Shown here: positions 26,801-33,756 of the stretch, in pieces
How positions within the stretch are numbered: the first letter of the stretch is position 1
Layout: the number at the start of each line of letters is the position of its first letter
DNA from: Pteria penguin
Lineage: Eukaryota; Mollusca; Bivalvia; Pterioida; Pteriidae
Assembly: GCA_035048485.1 (NCBI GenBank)
Contig: CM068587.1
Location: 32,535,001-32,599,000, forward strand
Length of the DNA: 64,000 nucleotides
Direction of reading: 5' to 3'
Made by a program: the position numbers and the translations under genes
Notes under the pieces: model-generated
Databases searched by the model: none
What the model saw: the letters and a program-made list of their open reading frames with translations, nothing else
Told to the model about the DNA's origin: nothing

Positions 26801-29800
26801 ACAATAGGGTATTATACTGTTCCAATGAACATGTGTTTAAACAGATTTACGACAGACAGACAGACGACGGACAAAGAGAACACAAAATGTTATTTCATCG
26901 CTTAAATTTTTGTATATATTTTACTTTGTAGTTTCCAACCAATACCGACTACGTCAATATAAGTGCCTCTGGTCGTGGGCTGGGATTTGCAATGGTAAGA
27001 TTTTAAGAGTATAGATTTTTCTAAATATAATATTCATATCAAAAATAAATATATTTTCTATTTTCCTATTTTGTAGGTTTTAAAGGTAAGCTAGAAAATA
27101 TTCCATCACCCATGTAATCGTGAAACAAACTGTTGATTTGTTGACTGATCGCTTTCAATAGTTATTAGTTATATCGCAACATGAAAGCAAGAAGTAATCA
27201 ACCTCTTAAACACAGTGCCGCAATTCGGGAATCGAACCCGGATCGTCGGAGCCGCAAGCCAAGCGCTTAACCACTACACTGTCCCCTATGGCAAAAATGT
27301 AATAAATTATACATGTAAATAGAGCTTTCAAAGTTTATGAAATTCATATTACATTTTATGTACTGACAAAAATAAAACCAATATAAATACAAGATTTCGA
27401 ATTTCAATCTTGATAATGGCATTGACCGCATAATTCTATAGCTTAAAAGTACCCAAAATATTGGGGCAAACATAAATGCAGTGTGTACATCGTTTCGAGG
27501 ATTAAATGTTTGCCGTGTAAAACAAATTCTTTCCTATTCCAAATGATTCTTAAAAACGTTTTAATCGAATTTCTGATAATTTTACGGCAGTAGTCGCACA
27601 GATACTGTGATTATCCACTTCTGTTTAATAGATATCTATGGAATTCAGCATGAACATTTCGGATACGGAATCTTTTTTCTCGATCACATACAATACAACA
27701 GAGCAGTCATCATATGATGTTAGCGTTCAAGTTTGCTTTAAGTAAGATTTTGCGTTTATAGGTAGCAATATACTTTTCACTTCGATCTAAATCTTTAGAA
27801 AACTGATAAGCGAATTGCTTATTAATGTAAAGATGATGGATAAATTCAAATCACAAGTCCAAAAATCATGAAACCAGAGGACATACAAAATCAGTGAAAA
27901 TGAAAAACAAATGGAAAATAACAAAATATGTATACTTGAAGAGCATATGTGAACCCCTGTGATGGAGTGAGATCAGGTGCCCGGGGAGAGTGAGCATCTC
28001 CTGCTTGCTAGCAACACCCGTCACATATACCCAGTAGAAAGAGTCAAATCGTGTAAATTCCATATATATTTATATATGGAGAAGTCGAAGTAGGTAACCT
28101 TCTAGTATAGAAGGTGTCAAATCTGTGTAAAATGATCGGAATCGGTCTCAGTCCAGAATAGCATTTAAAAGTCTGGATAACGAGATATCATATGGATTAA
28201 TAAGATTCTCGTAACGACCGTACGTAGAACTTCCTCAGTGACGTTGCTAGTCTAGCACATATATAACCCTGGTTGAGCAGCTTAACTGAAAGTCGCTTAG
28301 CCCTCAGAACAAAGTCATTGTAATTTGAACATGCTCTGGAATAAGTATTAACTGAGATATAAATACGCCGTATGCTGGCAATGATGGAATGTTGCTTCTT
28401 ATGAAAGGAAAGTTTGTGATAGCGAAATTGAAATCGTCACGTTTGTCATAGAGTGAGGTGTTCAATTGACCATTAATGTCGAAAGACAACATAATATCTA
28501 GATACGAAGTAGAATTAATACTTTCTGTGGTTTCTTTGACCTCCAGTTCACTTGGATAGATGATGCTAGGGTAATCCGCGAATGAAGGATTATTAATTGA
28601 AAGCAAGTCATCTATATATCTGTAAGTAAAATTGAAGGCAAGAGCCAATTGTTTTTCCTTGCGAATGCAAAGACTGAATGAAATCAGCTTCGTATGAGTA
28701 AAGGAATATGTCAGCCAGAAGCGGAGCACAGTTAGTGCCCATTGGAATGCCGACAACTTGTTGAAAAACCTTACCTCCAAACACCACAAAAACGTTATCG
28801 ATAAGAAAGTTCAACATCTGGATGACAGCTGTTTCAGTGTATTTATTTTTGGAATCAGAATTTTCCCTAACAAAGTAAGCTTTATCGTGGCCCATTACTA
28901 TATATTTGAATTTGCGTCTTCCGTTTTCACTAGTAAATGCATTTTGAATAATTTCCGCTAATCTGTCTTTTAATTTCTGATCAGGGATCGTTGTGTAAAG
29001 AGTCGAAAAGTCAAAAGACTTGATGGATTGAATTTTAGTAAAACTTTTTGATTTTAGATTTTCTAACAACTCTTTTGAATTTTTAAGGATCCACATTTGA
29101 TTAATTCCACTTCTGGAATATACTGTTTCGCAATATCTATGAAGGCCAGATTTAATTTCTGATAATATTTTTGTGAGTAGCATCGATACAGATTTTGTGG
29201 AACACTTCGAGGAACCAGCGATAAAGCGTTGTTTGTAAGGATTTTTGTGCATTTTTGGAATGCAGTACAAATATGGAAGTTCTAAATTTAATTTATTTGA
29301 GTCAATACCAAACGTACTGAGGACAGATTTATGATTCTCGAGTGCTTCCGAAACCGAAAAGTTCGAGAGAGTAAAAGTAGGATTTCCTGGAGCTTAATTT
29401 AATCCTAATTCTTTCACTAGGCTGTCAAAGTAATATTTCTTACAAGTAAATGTATAATTATTAGATGCTTTATCTGCTGGTGTAATGATATAATGTTCTT
29501 GGAGGAAGGTAAGTTCTCCGACATCAGGATCTTTAAAAATAGATTCGAATCTGGTGTTTACAGAACCTTGTAATTTTTAATTTTTGATCTCAGCAGTACT
29601 GCAATAGATTTTATCCATTCCGAAAGAGTGTCGACCTGTACTTCCTCTCTTTTTGCCCATCGTGTGGTATATTCCTCGCAGCAGTTCATAATATTCTCAA
29701 AATTTTGGCTCCATGTGAATGATCTGGGTTCTCTGTATTTTGGACCTTTAAGTAAAAGTTCTCTTAATTTAGTGTTTTTAACAATATCGAGATCACCAGT

Positions 29801-32036
29801 AATGGCATGGCCACAAGGAGAATATACAAAATTAGATGAGGAACATACACACGGTTGAGGATGACATGCAGAGTTGCTAAGATGAAGACACTGTCACGTA
29901 TATAAACATAAAATTAGTTTGTAGAGGTATAAATAGAAGACCGTTTACTAAGAAATGGTCCACGGAAATACATCTGAACGTTAAATTTTACTGCTTTATT
30001 GAAATGAATGATAGTTCACGGTGCTTCCCTCCAATCTTCATTTTTTTTTTGTTGGCATCAGAAATACAACAAGTCTCAGGAGAGCACATATTTGCAACTG
30101 TAAGTAGAATGTATCTTATTTAATTTCGATTTTACACAGACTAACAAAGGCATTGTCTGTTGGCATGACAACCCTAGAGTTCCAAATTCCTTCTGGTTAT
30201 ACTGCCGATCCTTCTTCCATAAAGTATGACACTAAGATTCAACAAGTAGATTTGGTCAATGGAAATGTGATAGCATATTCAGATACGGTATGTTACTATG
30301 TTCGTGTCCAGAATGGTATAAGCGATACATGGTTTTGTTCCATAATATATGCCCATCAATGACTAATTATGTTTTTTTAAAGTATTGTAAGCTTTCGTGA
30401 CAAACGTACACAGTCTAAACTATACCAAGATATATTATAGTCTTCTGCGGGCAAGTCGTTGTTTAATAAATAATGACACTATTTTGACAAAATTTCGGCC
30501 ACTATGCCTTTATCAAGTGAAATAAACGATGTTAAAATTTAAGATTTGTAAAATCCATGCTAATGTTACAAATCATAGGAGTACATTACAATAAAACACT
30601 ACCACTTTTTTGTAATTTACTCCTACGATCTTACATACCTTAGCATTTAGCATCGTTCATTTTTACTCGATAAAGGCCAAGTAGCCAAAAATTTGTGAAA
30701 AGAGTGCCATTTGTTTGTTATATCATGGTATGTCTTATAAAATGCAAGCATACCATGATGATAAAAGCTTTTCTAAATCATGTTTGCACAATTGTTGGAT
30801 TTTATAAAGTTGTTGTATGGCATTTGAAGCCACAGTCCGAAAGCTTATGTAATATGCAGCACTTAGTAAAATATAATCTATTATAATATTCTTTTGTCAA
30901 GTAGCAGAGTAGGATTTCTCATTTATTTTGAAGTAACTATTTTCCAGAAATTATTACCAAATGATCTGTACAGTGTGTTACATGTAGAGTGTAATGCATT
31001 ACCATAGGCATTATTGATATTTTTAGTAACCTCGACCGTTGACATTTGACATTGGTTGACCATTGTCCAAAATATCAAGTCAGTATATAAATATATTTTT
31101 GCCAAGTGTAAACAAACTCAATGAAATAGTTTGAATTGATTGATTAATCGATTGACTGATTTTTGTTTAACGTCACACCACGAATATTTAACGTATATGT
31201 TGACGGCAACTGCCTGATACGGGGCATACACACTTTCACCTTTTCAACGGACCCACCCGAAGTAGTGAGGGATCTTTAACATGCCATACATATCACGACA
31301 CGGCGCCACGGTTTTTACTGTCTCATCCAAAACACAGGACACCTGCATGACCAGAGCAGGACTCGAATCCCGGCCTCCCCATCAGGAGATCAGCGCGTGA
31401 AATAGTTTGAAAGATACGATCTTGCACACAAGATCAAAGTATTATTTTGTAAAAAAAAAGTATAAAAAATAAAGATTAGATAAGAAATTGTGGAAAGTAG
31501 GGAACAGTACAAGAAGGGTTTGGATTTGTCATCCTGTTCTTAAATAATCTACGTTCCTCTTTTTTAAGGCATCAACTGACGATACATGTATAGATTTCCT
31601 GATGAAGAGGAAATACTGGACATGTAATTTAAAACCAACTGTAATAAAGGTATATGAGTATTACAAGCCCGGTAAGTTGATTTGTGTCTATCTAAAGTGT
31701 TCCATCATGTAATGACACAGAGCCAAACTATTAGGACTTCTGGAAATTTTTCTTGAATTGAAGTATTTTGTACAGTTTCATTTTTTATAACTGCTGATGC
31801 ACATATATTGATGAATTTCTCCAATTAATTTGATTTACACTTTCAATAATCAACAGAGAAGTGCTATGGTTACACCCAAATTTCTTGTCTAATCCTTTTT
31901 TTTCATGCCAAAATCAGTGAATATCATACAGTTTCTTTATTTGTTTTCAGAATATCAAGGGATAATTCTTTTTCAAGAACCTGGATCTATGACGTCAGCA
32001 TTCTGTAATAAATGCACAGAAGCCATCTGTACTTAA
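1..32036 (+). CDS. Thioester-containing protein (alpha-2-macroglobulin/TEP/CD109 family), 5'-partial, 32 exons
   Basis: Secreted immune or protease-trapping protein. Exons: 1-91, 1685-1755, 1876-2001, 2722-2761, 4208-4292, 5039-5126, 6338-6565, 7134-7337, 10695-10796, 11444-11506, 11737-11928, 12338-12487, 13607-13684, 14620-14680, 15545-15692, 16892-17009, 17383-17496, 17802-17903, 18998-19126, 19363-19495, 19777-19959, 20380-20461, 24337-24493, 24955-25038, 25632-25809, 25997-26199, 26596-26736, 26932-26994, 27632-27741, 30140-30287, 31569-31671, 31951-32036. They sum to 3861 nt, giving 1286 residues plus TAA, and every junction has AG/GT borders with matching phase. Domain order follows the family: MG2 to MG6 with bait region, MG7, CUB, thioester domain, CUB, MG8. 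Family members are about 1400-1500 residues long, so the signal peptide and MG1 (roughly 120 residues) lie left of the window. No GPI or transmembrane tail follows the C-terminal cysteines, which favours a soluble TEP over CD109. The exact orthologue is not resolved. Confidence 0.93.
1614..1663. repeat. AT-rich perfect-arm hairpin
   Basis: GTTATTATAAAGTTTAAATA is mirrored by TATTTTAAACTTTATTATAAC around a short AT centre, about 70 nt upstream of TEP exon 2. It may be a small fold-back element. Confidence 0.55.
2158..2346 (-). repeat. Diverged tRNA-headed SINE, family 1
   Basis: Read on the - strand: a tRNA-like head ending in a B-box-like GGGTTCGAGCC, then the family's body landmarks (tcggatgagac-like and agatccctcactgcttcgg-like stretches). 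It is diverged from the full-length copy at 53842-54116 and lies in TEP intron 3. Confidence 0.6.
4208..6565 (+). CDS. TEP exons 5-7: MG3 domain and start of MG4
   Basis: Exons 4208-4292, 5039-5126 and 6338-6565, visible residues 110-243. Exon 5 opens with LPRFEVEIDLPP; its acceptor has a weak pyrimidine tract, so the left border is the least certain in the gene. Exon 6 reads YLYGQPVSGIV, the equivalent of the conserved YTYGKPVKG block, and is needed to bring exon 7 into frame. Exon 7 contains IHGEIHTSLSL and then FIKSNPKYFRPGIKYKG, the MG4 start. The intron between exons 6 and 7 holds two SINEs separated by long TA and TG runs (5217-5873). Confidence 0.86.
4338..4545 (-). repeat. Diverged tRNA-headed SINE, family 2
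   Basis: Resembles the copy at 5631-5803: ttgattggttagt start, tatattgcaacat block, and caagcgcttaaccactccacc, the reverse of a tRNA A-box region. The head sits at the right end, so the element is on the - strand. Confidence 0.55.
5217..5297. repeat. TA dinucleotide repeat
   Basis: About 40 uninterrupted TA units directly left of a SINE. Confidence 0.97.
5298..5566 (+). repeat. tRNA-headed SINE, family 1, near full length
   Basis: The head has A-box-like tggcctagtgg and B-box-like gttcgagtccc, but its ends cannot form an acceptor stem, so it is a SINE and not a tRNA gene. The body contains tttcggatgagacagta, actgcttcgggtgggtccgt and a conserved tail atattcgtggtgtgacgt before AATC-type repeats. 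Other copies: 53842-54116, 48068-48238 plus 49485-49570, and antisense at 31138-31402, 37385-37612, 39462-39632 and 40300-40553. Confidence 0.85.
5567..5630. repeat. TA/TG compound microsatellite
   Basis: A TA run grading into about 15 TG units, joining two SINEs. Confidence 0.95.
5631..5803 (-). repeat. tRNA-headed SINE, family 2
   Basis: On the - strand the head reads ggtgtaatggttaagcgctt, then a perfect B box ggttcgattcc; the body runs to caaccaaccaaa at the 3' end. Family 2 is distinct from family 1 in body sequence. Related copies are at 27125-27290 and 4338-4545. Confidence 0.8.
5804..5873. repeat. TA dinucleotide repeat
   Basis: About 35 TA units to the right of the family 2 SINE. 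Confidence 0.97.
7134..11928 (+). CDS. TEP exons 8-11: MG4 and MG5 domains
   Basis: Exons 7134-7337, 10695-10796, 11444-11506 and 11737-11928, visible residues 244-430; all are exact codon multiples in phase 0. Exon 8 gives VKAMLPNGQPLVG and ends in LIVLY. Exon 9 has YKAHSPSKTFLKL, matching the family's AYSPSNSFLQL. Exon 11 contains MAPRAKMFVYIVQPDGEIV, very close to the MAPxAxLLVYYVxxDGE block of alpha-2-macroglobulins. The 3.4 kb intron after exon 8 contains a 5'-truncated reverse-transcriptase element in sense orientation (7368-8240) and otherwise AT-rich sequence without recognisable content. Confidence 0.9.
7368..8240 (+). mobile_element. 5'-truncated Penelope-related retroelement fragment
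   Basis: A reverse-transcriptase C-terminal part is readable: LYLDILLSISDDGSLVTSLY, DKRDDCNFIITNFPF, AYGVFISQLIRYARAC, followed by thumb-like sequence broken by stops. The same blocks occur in the antisense copy at 28304-29270. The tail includes a cccgggcacctagtgtcacc stretch like the 3' part of the other copies, and a ccttttattccatggactat stretch repeated at 21450-21505. It lies in TEP intron 8, in sense. It is a dead copy. Confidence 0.65.
11186..11352 (+). repeat. Degenerate SINE, family 1
   Basis: A worn tRNA-like head (gctgatcgaaatggcctggg, then ggttctagtc) and body landmarks tgtgggtccgctgcattggtc. It lies in TEP intron 9. Confidence 0.45.
12107..12155 (+). repeat. Decayed hammerhead-ribozyme-like motif
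   Basis: CATCACTGAAGAGACATCAT, then TTCTCGAATGCGCATCTGGTGC. The order CTGAnGA, stem II, GAA, short stem III is that of a minimal hammerhead, but the GAAA has become GAAT and stem II pairs poorly, so it is predicted inactive. It is a sister of the better preserved motif at 25189-25242. Confidence 0.4.
12338..15692 (+). CDS. TEP exons 12-15: MG6 with bait region
   Basis: Exons 12338-12487, 13607-13684, 14620-14680 and 15545-15692, visible residues 431-575. Exon 12 shows the MG6 block VLVTDQPFNIFNDGNRVTEE. Exons 14-15 form the bait segment, exposed in this family and cut by proteases: a basic stretch KRIYKRRKQ, then CDPPPPYVGF, ending at VYPEPWIS, which corresponds to the conserved FPETWLW that resumes the MG6 fold. 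The bait is short and has a dibasic/tribasic cluster suitable for trypsin- or furin-like cleavage; this is inference from residues only. The donor of exon 15 was placed at 15693 (gtaaga), not the earlier gt, because only that phase continues into exon 16. Confidence 0.87.
13100..13485 (+). repeat. SINE-derived region with internal triplication
   Basis: Family 1 landmarks (gatgagacagtgtctaccg, cataaatgatcccccactcc) are present three times at 13182-13247, 13248-13321 and 13322-13394, each 66-74 bp, followed by one copy of the rest of the SINE tail (ggtggttcatt-like and tgttgtggcgtaaa). Confidence 0.6.
13498..13590. repeat. Poly-C followed by A/C-rich low-complexity DNA
   Basis: About 15 C, then A-rich sequence with CAAAA repeats immediately upstream of TEP exon 13. 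Confidence 0.9.
15822..16073. mobile_element. Fold-back (long inverted repeat) element
   Basis: Arms of roughly 110 bp: tgaatttcaggggtccgtaa ... ttgttgttagtgccat ... ttattttcgtattttc on the left is mirrored on the right by gaaaatacgaaaataatt ... atggcactaacaacat ... ggacccctgaaattc. The loop is a short TATATATGATATA. It lies in TEP intron 15. The outer arm (cacctgatctcat) resembles the 3' tail of the Penelope-related elements. Confidence 0.8.
16160..16480 (+). mobile_element. Solo 3' tail of the Penelope-related element
   Basis: Shares, in opposite orientation, the sequence of 27838-28110: ccttctatactagaaggtta, ccatatataaatatatatgg, gggtgttgctagtaagcagg, cccgggcacctgatctcac and tcctctggtttcatgatttt. 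No reverse transcriptase is left here. Confidence 0.7.
16892..17496 (+). CDS. TEP exons 16-17: MG7 domain
   Basis: Exons 16892-17009 and 17383-17496, visible residues 575-653. Exon 16 gives VVPDYNVGWEISALAVHD followed by LGIGVA, the family's VPDTITSWxxxAxAxSxxxGLG block. Exon 17 gives KVIEPVTITMKRPSHIIVGE, matching the PFFxxLxLPxSVVRGE block that opens MG7. Junction phases (2 then 1 nt split, then 0) agree. The intervening intron is about 370 bp with nothing recognisable. Confidence 0.9.
17802..19495 (+). CDS. TEP exons 18-20: end of MG7 and first half of CUB
   Basis: Exons 17802-17903, 18998-19126 and 19363-19495, visible residues 654-774. Exon 18 begins ISVTLFMSPSF, exon 19 has VYFPISMESLGMNDITIGV (family: VxFxIxPxxLGxIxIxV) and exon 20 starts with PEGP, the family's marker before the thioester domain. 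Exon 18 is the least conserved; alternative AG sites lie nearby, but only the chosen one preserves phase with a gttagt donor. The 1.1 kb intron after exon 18 has no recognised element. Confidence 0.84.
19777..19959 (+). CDS. TEP exon 21: thioester motif GCGEQ
   Basis: This exon carries LTSLPTGCGEQTIADF; the GCGEQ is encoded at 19839-19853 with Cys at visible residue 797 and Gln at 800. In active family members the Cys and Gln side chains form the internal beta-cysteinyl-gamma-glutamyl thioester that bonds covalently to targets after activation. All five residues and the preceding Pro are intact, so thioester formation is predicted. The exon starts with 2 nt of a split Val codon and ends with 1 nt of a Gly codon completed by the next exon. 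Confidence 0.96.
20380..26199 (+). CDS. TEP exons 22-26: alpha-helical thioester domain
   Basis: Exons 20380-20461, 24337-24493, 24955-25038, 25632-25809 and 25997-26199, visible residues 835-1070. Exon 22 reads GYERILYYQLRDGSFSFW, then GEGSIW, matching GYQRQLNYKxxDGSYSAF and GEGNTW. Exon 23 begins LTAHVVKTLYSARQYI and ends with SGAFNDTHILYLVYPE. In C3 the corresponding stretch ends with His1126, the residue that directs ester formation; here that position aligns with Leu, and the following Gly-Gly loop is shortened before NSTNATITLTAF (exon 24). Exon 26 ends GGFVSTQ and joins DSVIAIQALS of exon 27. The 3.9 kb intron after exon 22 contains the 145-bp minisatellite array. Confidence 0.91.
21340..21511 (+). 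mobile_element. Fragment of retroelement 3' region
   Basis: tccttttattccatggacta and ttaaccttcggtacttcttc match 8113-8160 of the truncated element. The fragment ends where the minisatellite element begins, so the array-bearing element inserted into it. Confidence 0.55.
21512..23775. repeat. Minisatellite-bearing mobile element, about 15 units of 145 bp
   Basis: Left end AGCTCACCTGAGCGTAGCTC continues as a self-complementary hairpin, then GTCCGTCGTCC repeats, then units containing gatccaagatggccgccatt, ggctctgattggttgacaca, ttttcgacttcttctccaga and tttcaccaaacttcatagga. The right end is gctcaggtgagcgatatagg ... gggcctcttg. 145 is not a multiple of 3, yet reading frames stay open across two units on the - strand because stops are rare in the unit. 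Fills most of TEP intron 22. A second array in the opposite orientation is at 58555-59393. Confidence 0.9.
24718..24753. repeat. Poly-T tract
   Basis: Over 20 consecutive T in TEP intron 23. Confidence 0.95.
25189..25242 (+). repeat. Hammerhead-ribozyme-like motif
   Basis: CATCACTGAAGAGACATAAC, then TTGTCGAAATGCGCATATGG and TGCACAAAA. Core CTGA-A-GA is present, stem II GACA/TGTC with loop TAACT pairs fully, GAAA is intact, and a short stem III can form (TGC with GTG wobble). The residue before the cleavage site, normally U, is C, so activity is doubtful. Such motifs are known from Penelope-like elements and retrozymes, including those of bivalves. Confidence 0.5.
26596..27741 (+). CDS. TEP exons 27-29: second half of CUB
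   Basis: Exons 26596-26736, 26932-26994 and 27632-27741, visible residues 1071-1174. Exon 27 opens with DSVIAIQALSKF (family: DTVVALQALSxY), closing the thioester domain and returning to the CUB fold. Exon 28 is 63 nt and gives VNISASGRGLGFAM, the GxGxAL block. Exon 29 ends YDVSVQVCFK with the Lys codon split by the next intron, a 2.4 kb intron holding an antisense Penelope-related element. A diverged SINE is in the intron after exon 28. Confidence 0.88.
27125..27290 (-). repeat. SINE, family 2, antisense
   Basis: Carries gggaatcgaacccggatcgt and gccgcaagccaagcgcttaa, nearly identical to 5731-5781. It lies in TEP intron 28. Confidence 0.75.
27838..29860 (-). mobile_element. Penelope-related retroelement, degraded, antisense in TEP intron 29
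   Basis: Reading the - strand from about 29700: CCEEYTTRWAKREE, then HYIITPADKASNNYTF, then a reverse transcriptase with IPKMHKNPYKQRFIAGSS, SFDFSTLYTTIP, QVVGIPMGTNCAPLLADIF, YRYIDDLL, SYLDIMLSFDINGQLNTSLY and DKRDDFNFAITNFPF. The fingers-palm order, ADK block and R-Y-x-D-D catalytic motif resemble Penelope-like elements, though related families cannot be excluded. A frame change between the two long open segments near 28700 and a stop near 29395 show it is dead. The 3' tail 27838-28110 matches 16160-16480. Confidence 0.65.
30140..32036 (+). CDS. TEP exons 30-32: MG8 receptor-binding domain and C-terminus
   Basis: Exons 30140-30287, 31569-31671 and 31951-32036, visible residues 1174-1286. 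LEFQIPSGYTAD matches the LEVxLPSGYxxD start of the receptor-binding domain, and VIKVYEYYKPGEY the family's VxVYDYYxP strand. The protein ends FCNKCTEAICT followed by TAA at 32034-32036. The closing Cys cluster resembles the cysteine-bearing tails of invertebrate TEPs; there is no hydrophobic GPI signal. The AATAAA at 32007-32012 lies inside the coding part of this exon. Confidence 0.92.
30470..30712. mobile_element. Fold-back element
   Basis: Left arm cactattttgacaaaatttc ... gcctttatcaagtg ... aacgatgttaa is mirrored by catcgttcatttttactcga, taaaggccaagtagccaaaa and tttgtgaaaagagtgcc. A truncated end of the same family (cttgataaagg ... ggccgaaaatttgtg) is at 3252-3310. It lies in TEP intron 30. 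Confidence 0.65.
31138..31402 (-). repeat. SINE, family 1, antisense
   Basis: Contains tttaacgtcacaccacgaat, acggacccacccgaagtagt, atcacgacacggcgccacgg and aggactcgaatcccggcctc in reverse order relative to 53842-54116. It is nearly full length and lies in TEP intron 30. Confidence 0.82.
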
Positions 32037-33756
32037 TAAGTGTTCAATACCAGATGCACGGATGAAATATATGCTTGCATTCCCATTTTCATTGTAACTT
32101 GTAAAATACCATGGGAAAAAAAGATTTATAAAGAAAATAGACTAATATGGCACAAATTTTGTCTAAATTGTAATATTTTGAGCCGTAGTTCTCAAATTTT
32201 CCCAAAAATCCCCTTCAAAAGCAAGAGGTAATGAATCTCTCCAGTATCTTTTCTTTCCATGCATCTACATGCATAGCCCACATTTGCCACTACTTACATC
32301 ATGCTTGCAAATTACTTCATCAAAACTACCTATAGCTACCCATAAATTTGTTCAATTAAAATACTTTTAAAAAAAACCTTTTTCATAAAATTTGGATATA
32401 TAGTCATCTATATGAACACTAACTGTATTTGTATCCACATCTTTCCAAGAAAACGTTTGTTCACTTATTGTTTAAACCCATATGAAATATTTCATTAAAA
32501 TACATCTGAAATTTGAACTCAGTGCATCAAAACATCAAAATATGTATTTGAATTCAAAAGTATAAATAATTAAATATATATGATGATAGAAATTTAAACC
32601 TAATAATTTAATGCAAACATCAATCCAAAATTCAATAATTATTGACATGAAATCAACAAAAATCACATAGCAAGTAAATGATTTATACTTACATTATCAA
32701 TTTGCTTTCAATTGTAACATTACATACATGTCGGAAATCTAAACTATACTAATTCTGCAACTTACTCTTGCATACTTTACTCTTAACTAAAGCTGTAAAC
32801 TAAATAACATATCTGTATAAATATTCCAAAGTATAAAATATCTAAAATTTGAACACAAGACTTTGTTTAGCCTGATCATGAATTGCACAATCTGGATCAT
32901 TTATGAACGAAATTCAGACCAACACTTCAAAAGTATGACATATTCTGAACTTCCCACACATAAAAGTAATCTTTTTCAGATAACCATGCTTGAAGAGGAC
33001 AAGTAAATAATGAAGAATGACAAAATGCATTTTGACAGGAGTTGATGAGTACATTATCTAGTAAAAACAATACAGTCCCCTAGGACTATACAGTAGGTTC
33101 TTGTGTCTGGAGGTAAAAATCTCCTTTTGGTGAGCAACCTCTAAAATAGATACCCTCAAAAACATACTTAAAAGTGATTCAATCACATGTTAAATCTTAA
33201 AGTTTAAACGCCCATGAATCAACAATATATAATACCTTAGTAGGTCTATGGACCATTCATTGAGTAAAAAAATAATTGTAGACAAGAGAAGCAATATTCA
33301 AATGCAAGCACTTCTAAATTCTTCAAAAACTTGATTCCTGAAAACCCTGGGGTAATGTCATCACAGATCAGACAATGTATATCACTCTTGCACATGTGTA
33401 CTGATATTTCACATTTTATTACAAAATTATAATCTTATTATCACAGACAATATCACAATTCTGGATTTACATAAAACCTAAATTAGAAAAATATTATTTT
33501 CCCAAAAGCAACCTTTCCTAGGAGGTATTAAGTTGTTAAGTAGAAAAAATTTTCAACAGTACTGTTTGACACTTGAAAATAATCTTTATGTTAGAAAAGA
33601 TTTTCTCTCAAGAAATGGTCTAAACAAATGTCATTTGCAATGAGACAGTTTTGTTGGGATTGATTGCATTTGGGAAAAGAAACATAATTGTAATCAGTGT
33701 CTAAAATGCTGCCTTGTATGCAGTTTGTACCATCCACAACTTATGAACTCTGAGAA
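32037..33756. other. Convergent intergenic / 3' UTR region
   Basis: AT-rich sequence between the stop codons of the TEP gene (+) and SLC25A21 (-). It probably contains both 3' UTRs. An ATTAAA at 32355-32360 could serve the TEP gene. No repeat family, coding exon or RNA gene was recognised. Confidence 0.5.
33415..33420 (-). promoter_or_regulatory. Candidate polyadenylation signal of SLC25A21
   Basis: TTTATT on the + strand reads AATAAA on the - strand, about 340 nt downstream of the SLC25A21 stop. It is the first canonical hexamer I see after the stop. Confidence 0.35.

Noticed and set aside
31597..31612. CTGATGAAGAGGAAA resembling a hammerhead core
   Set aside because: It is coding sequence of TEP exon 31 and has no stem I or stem III partners.
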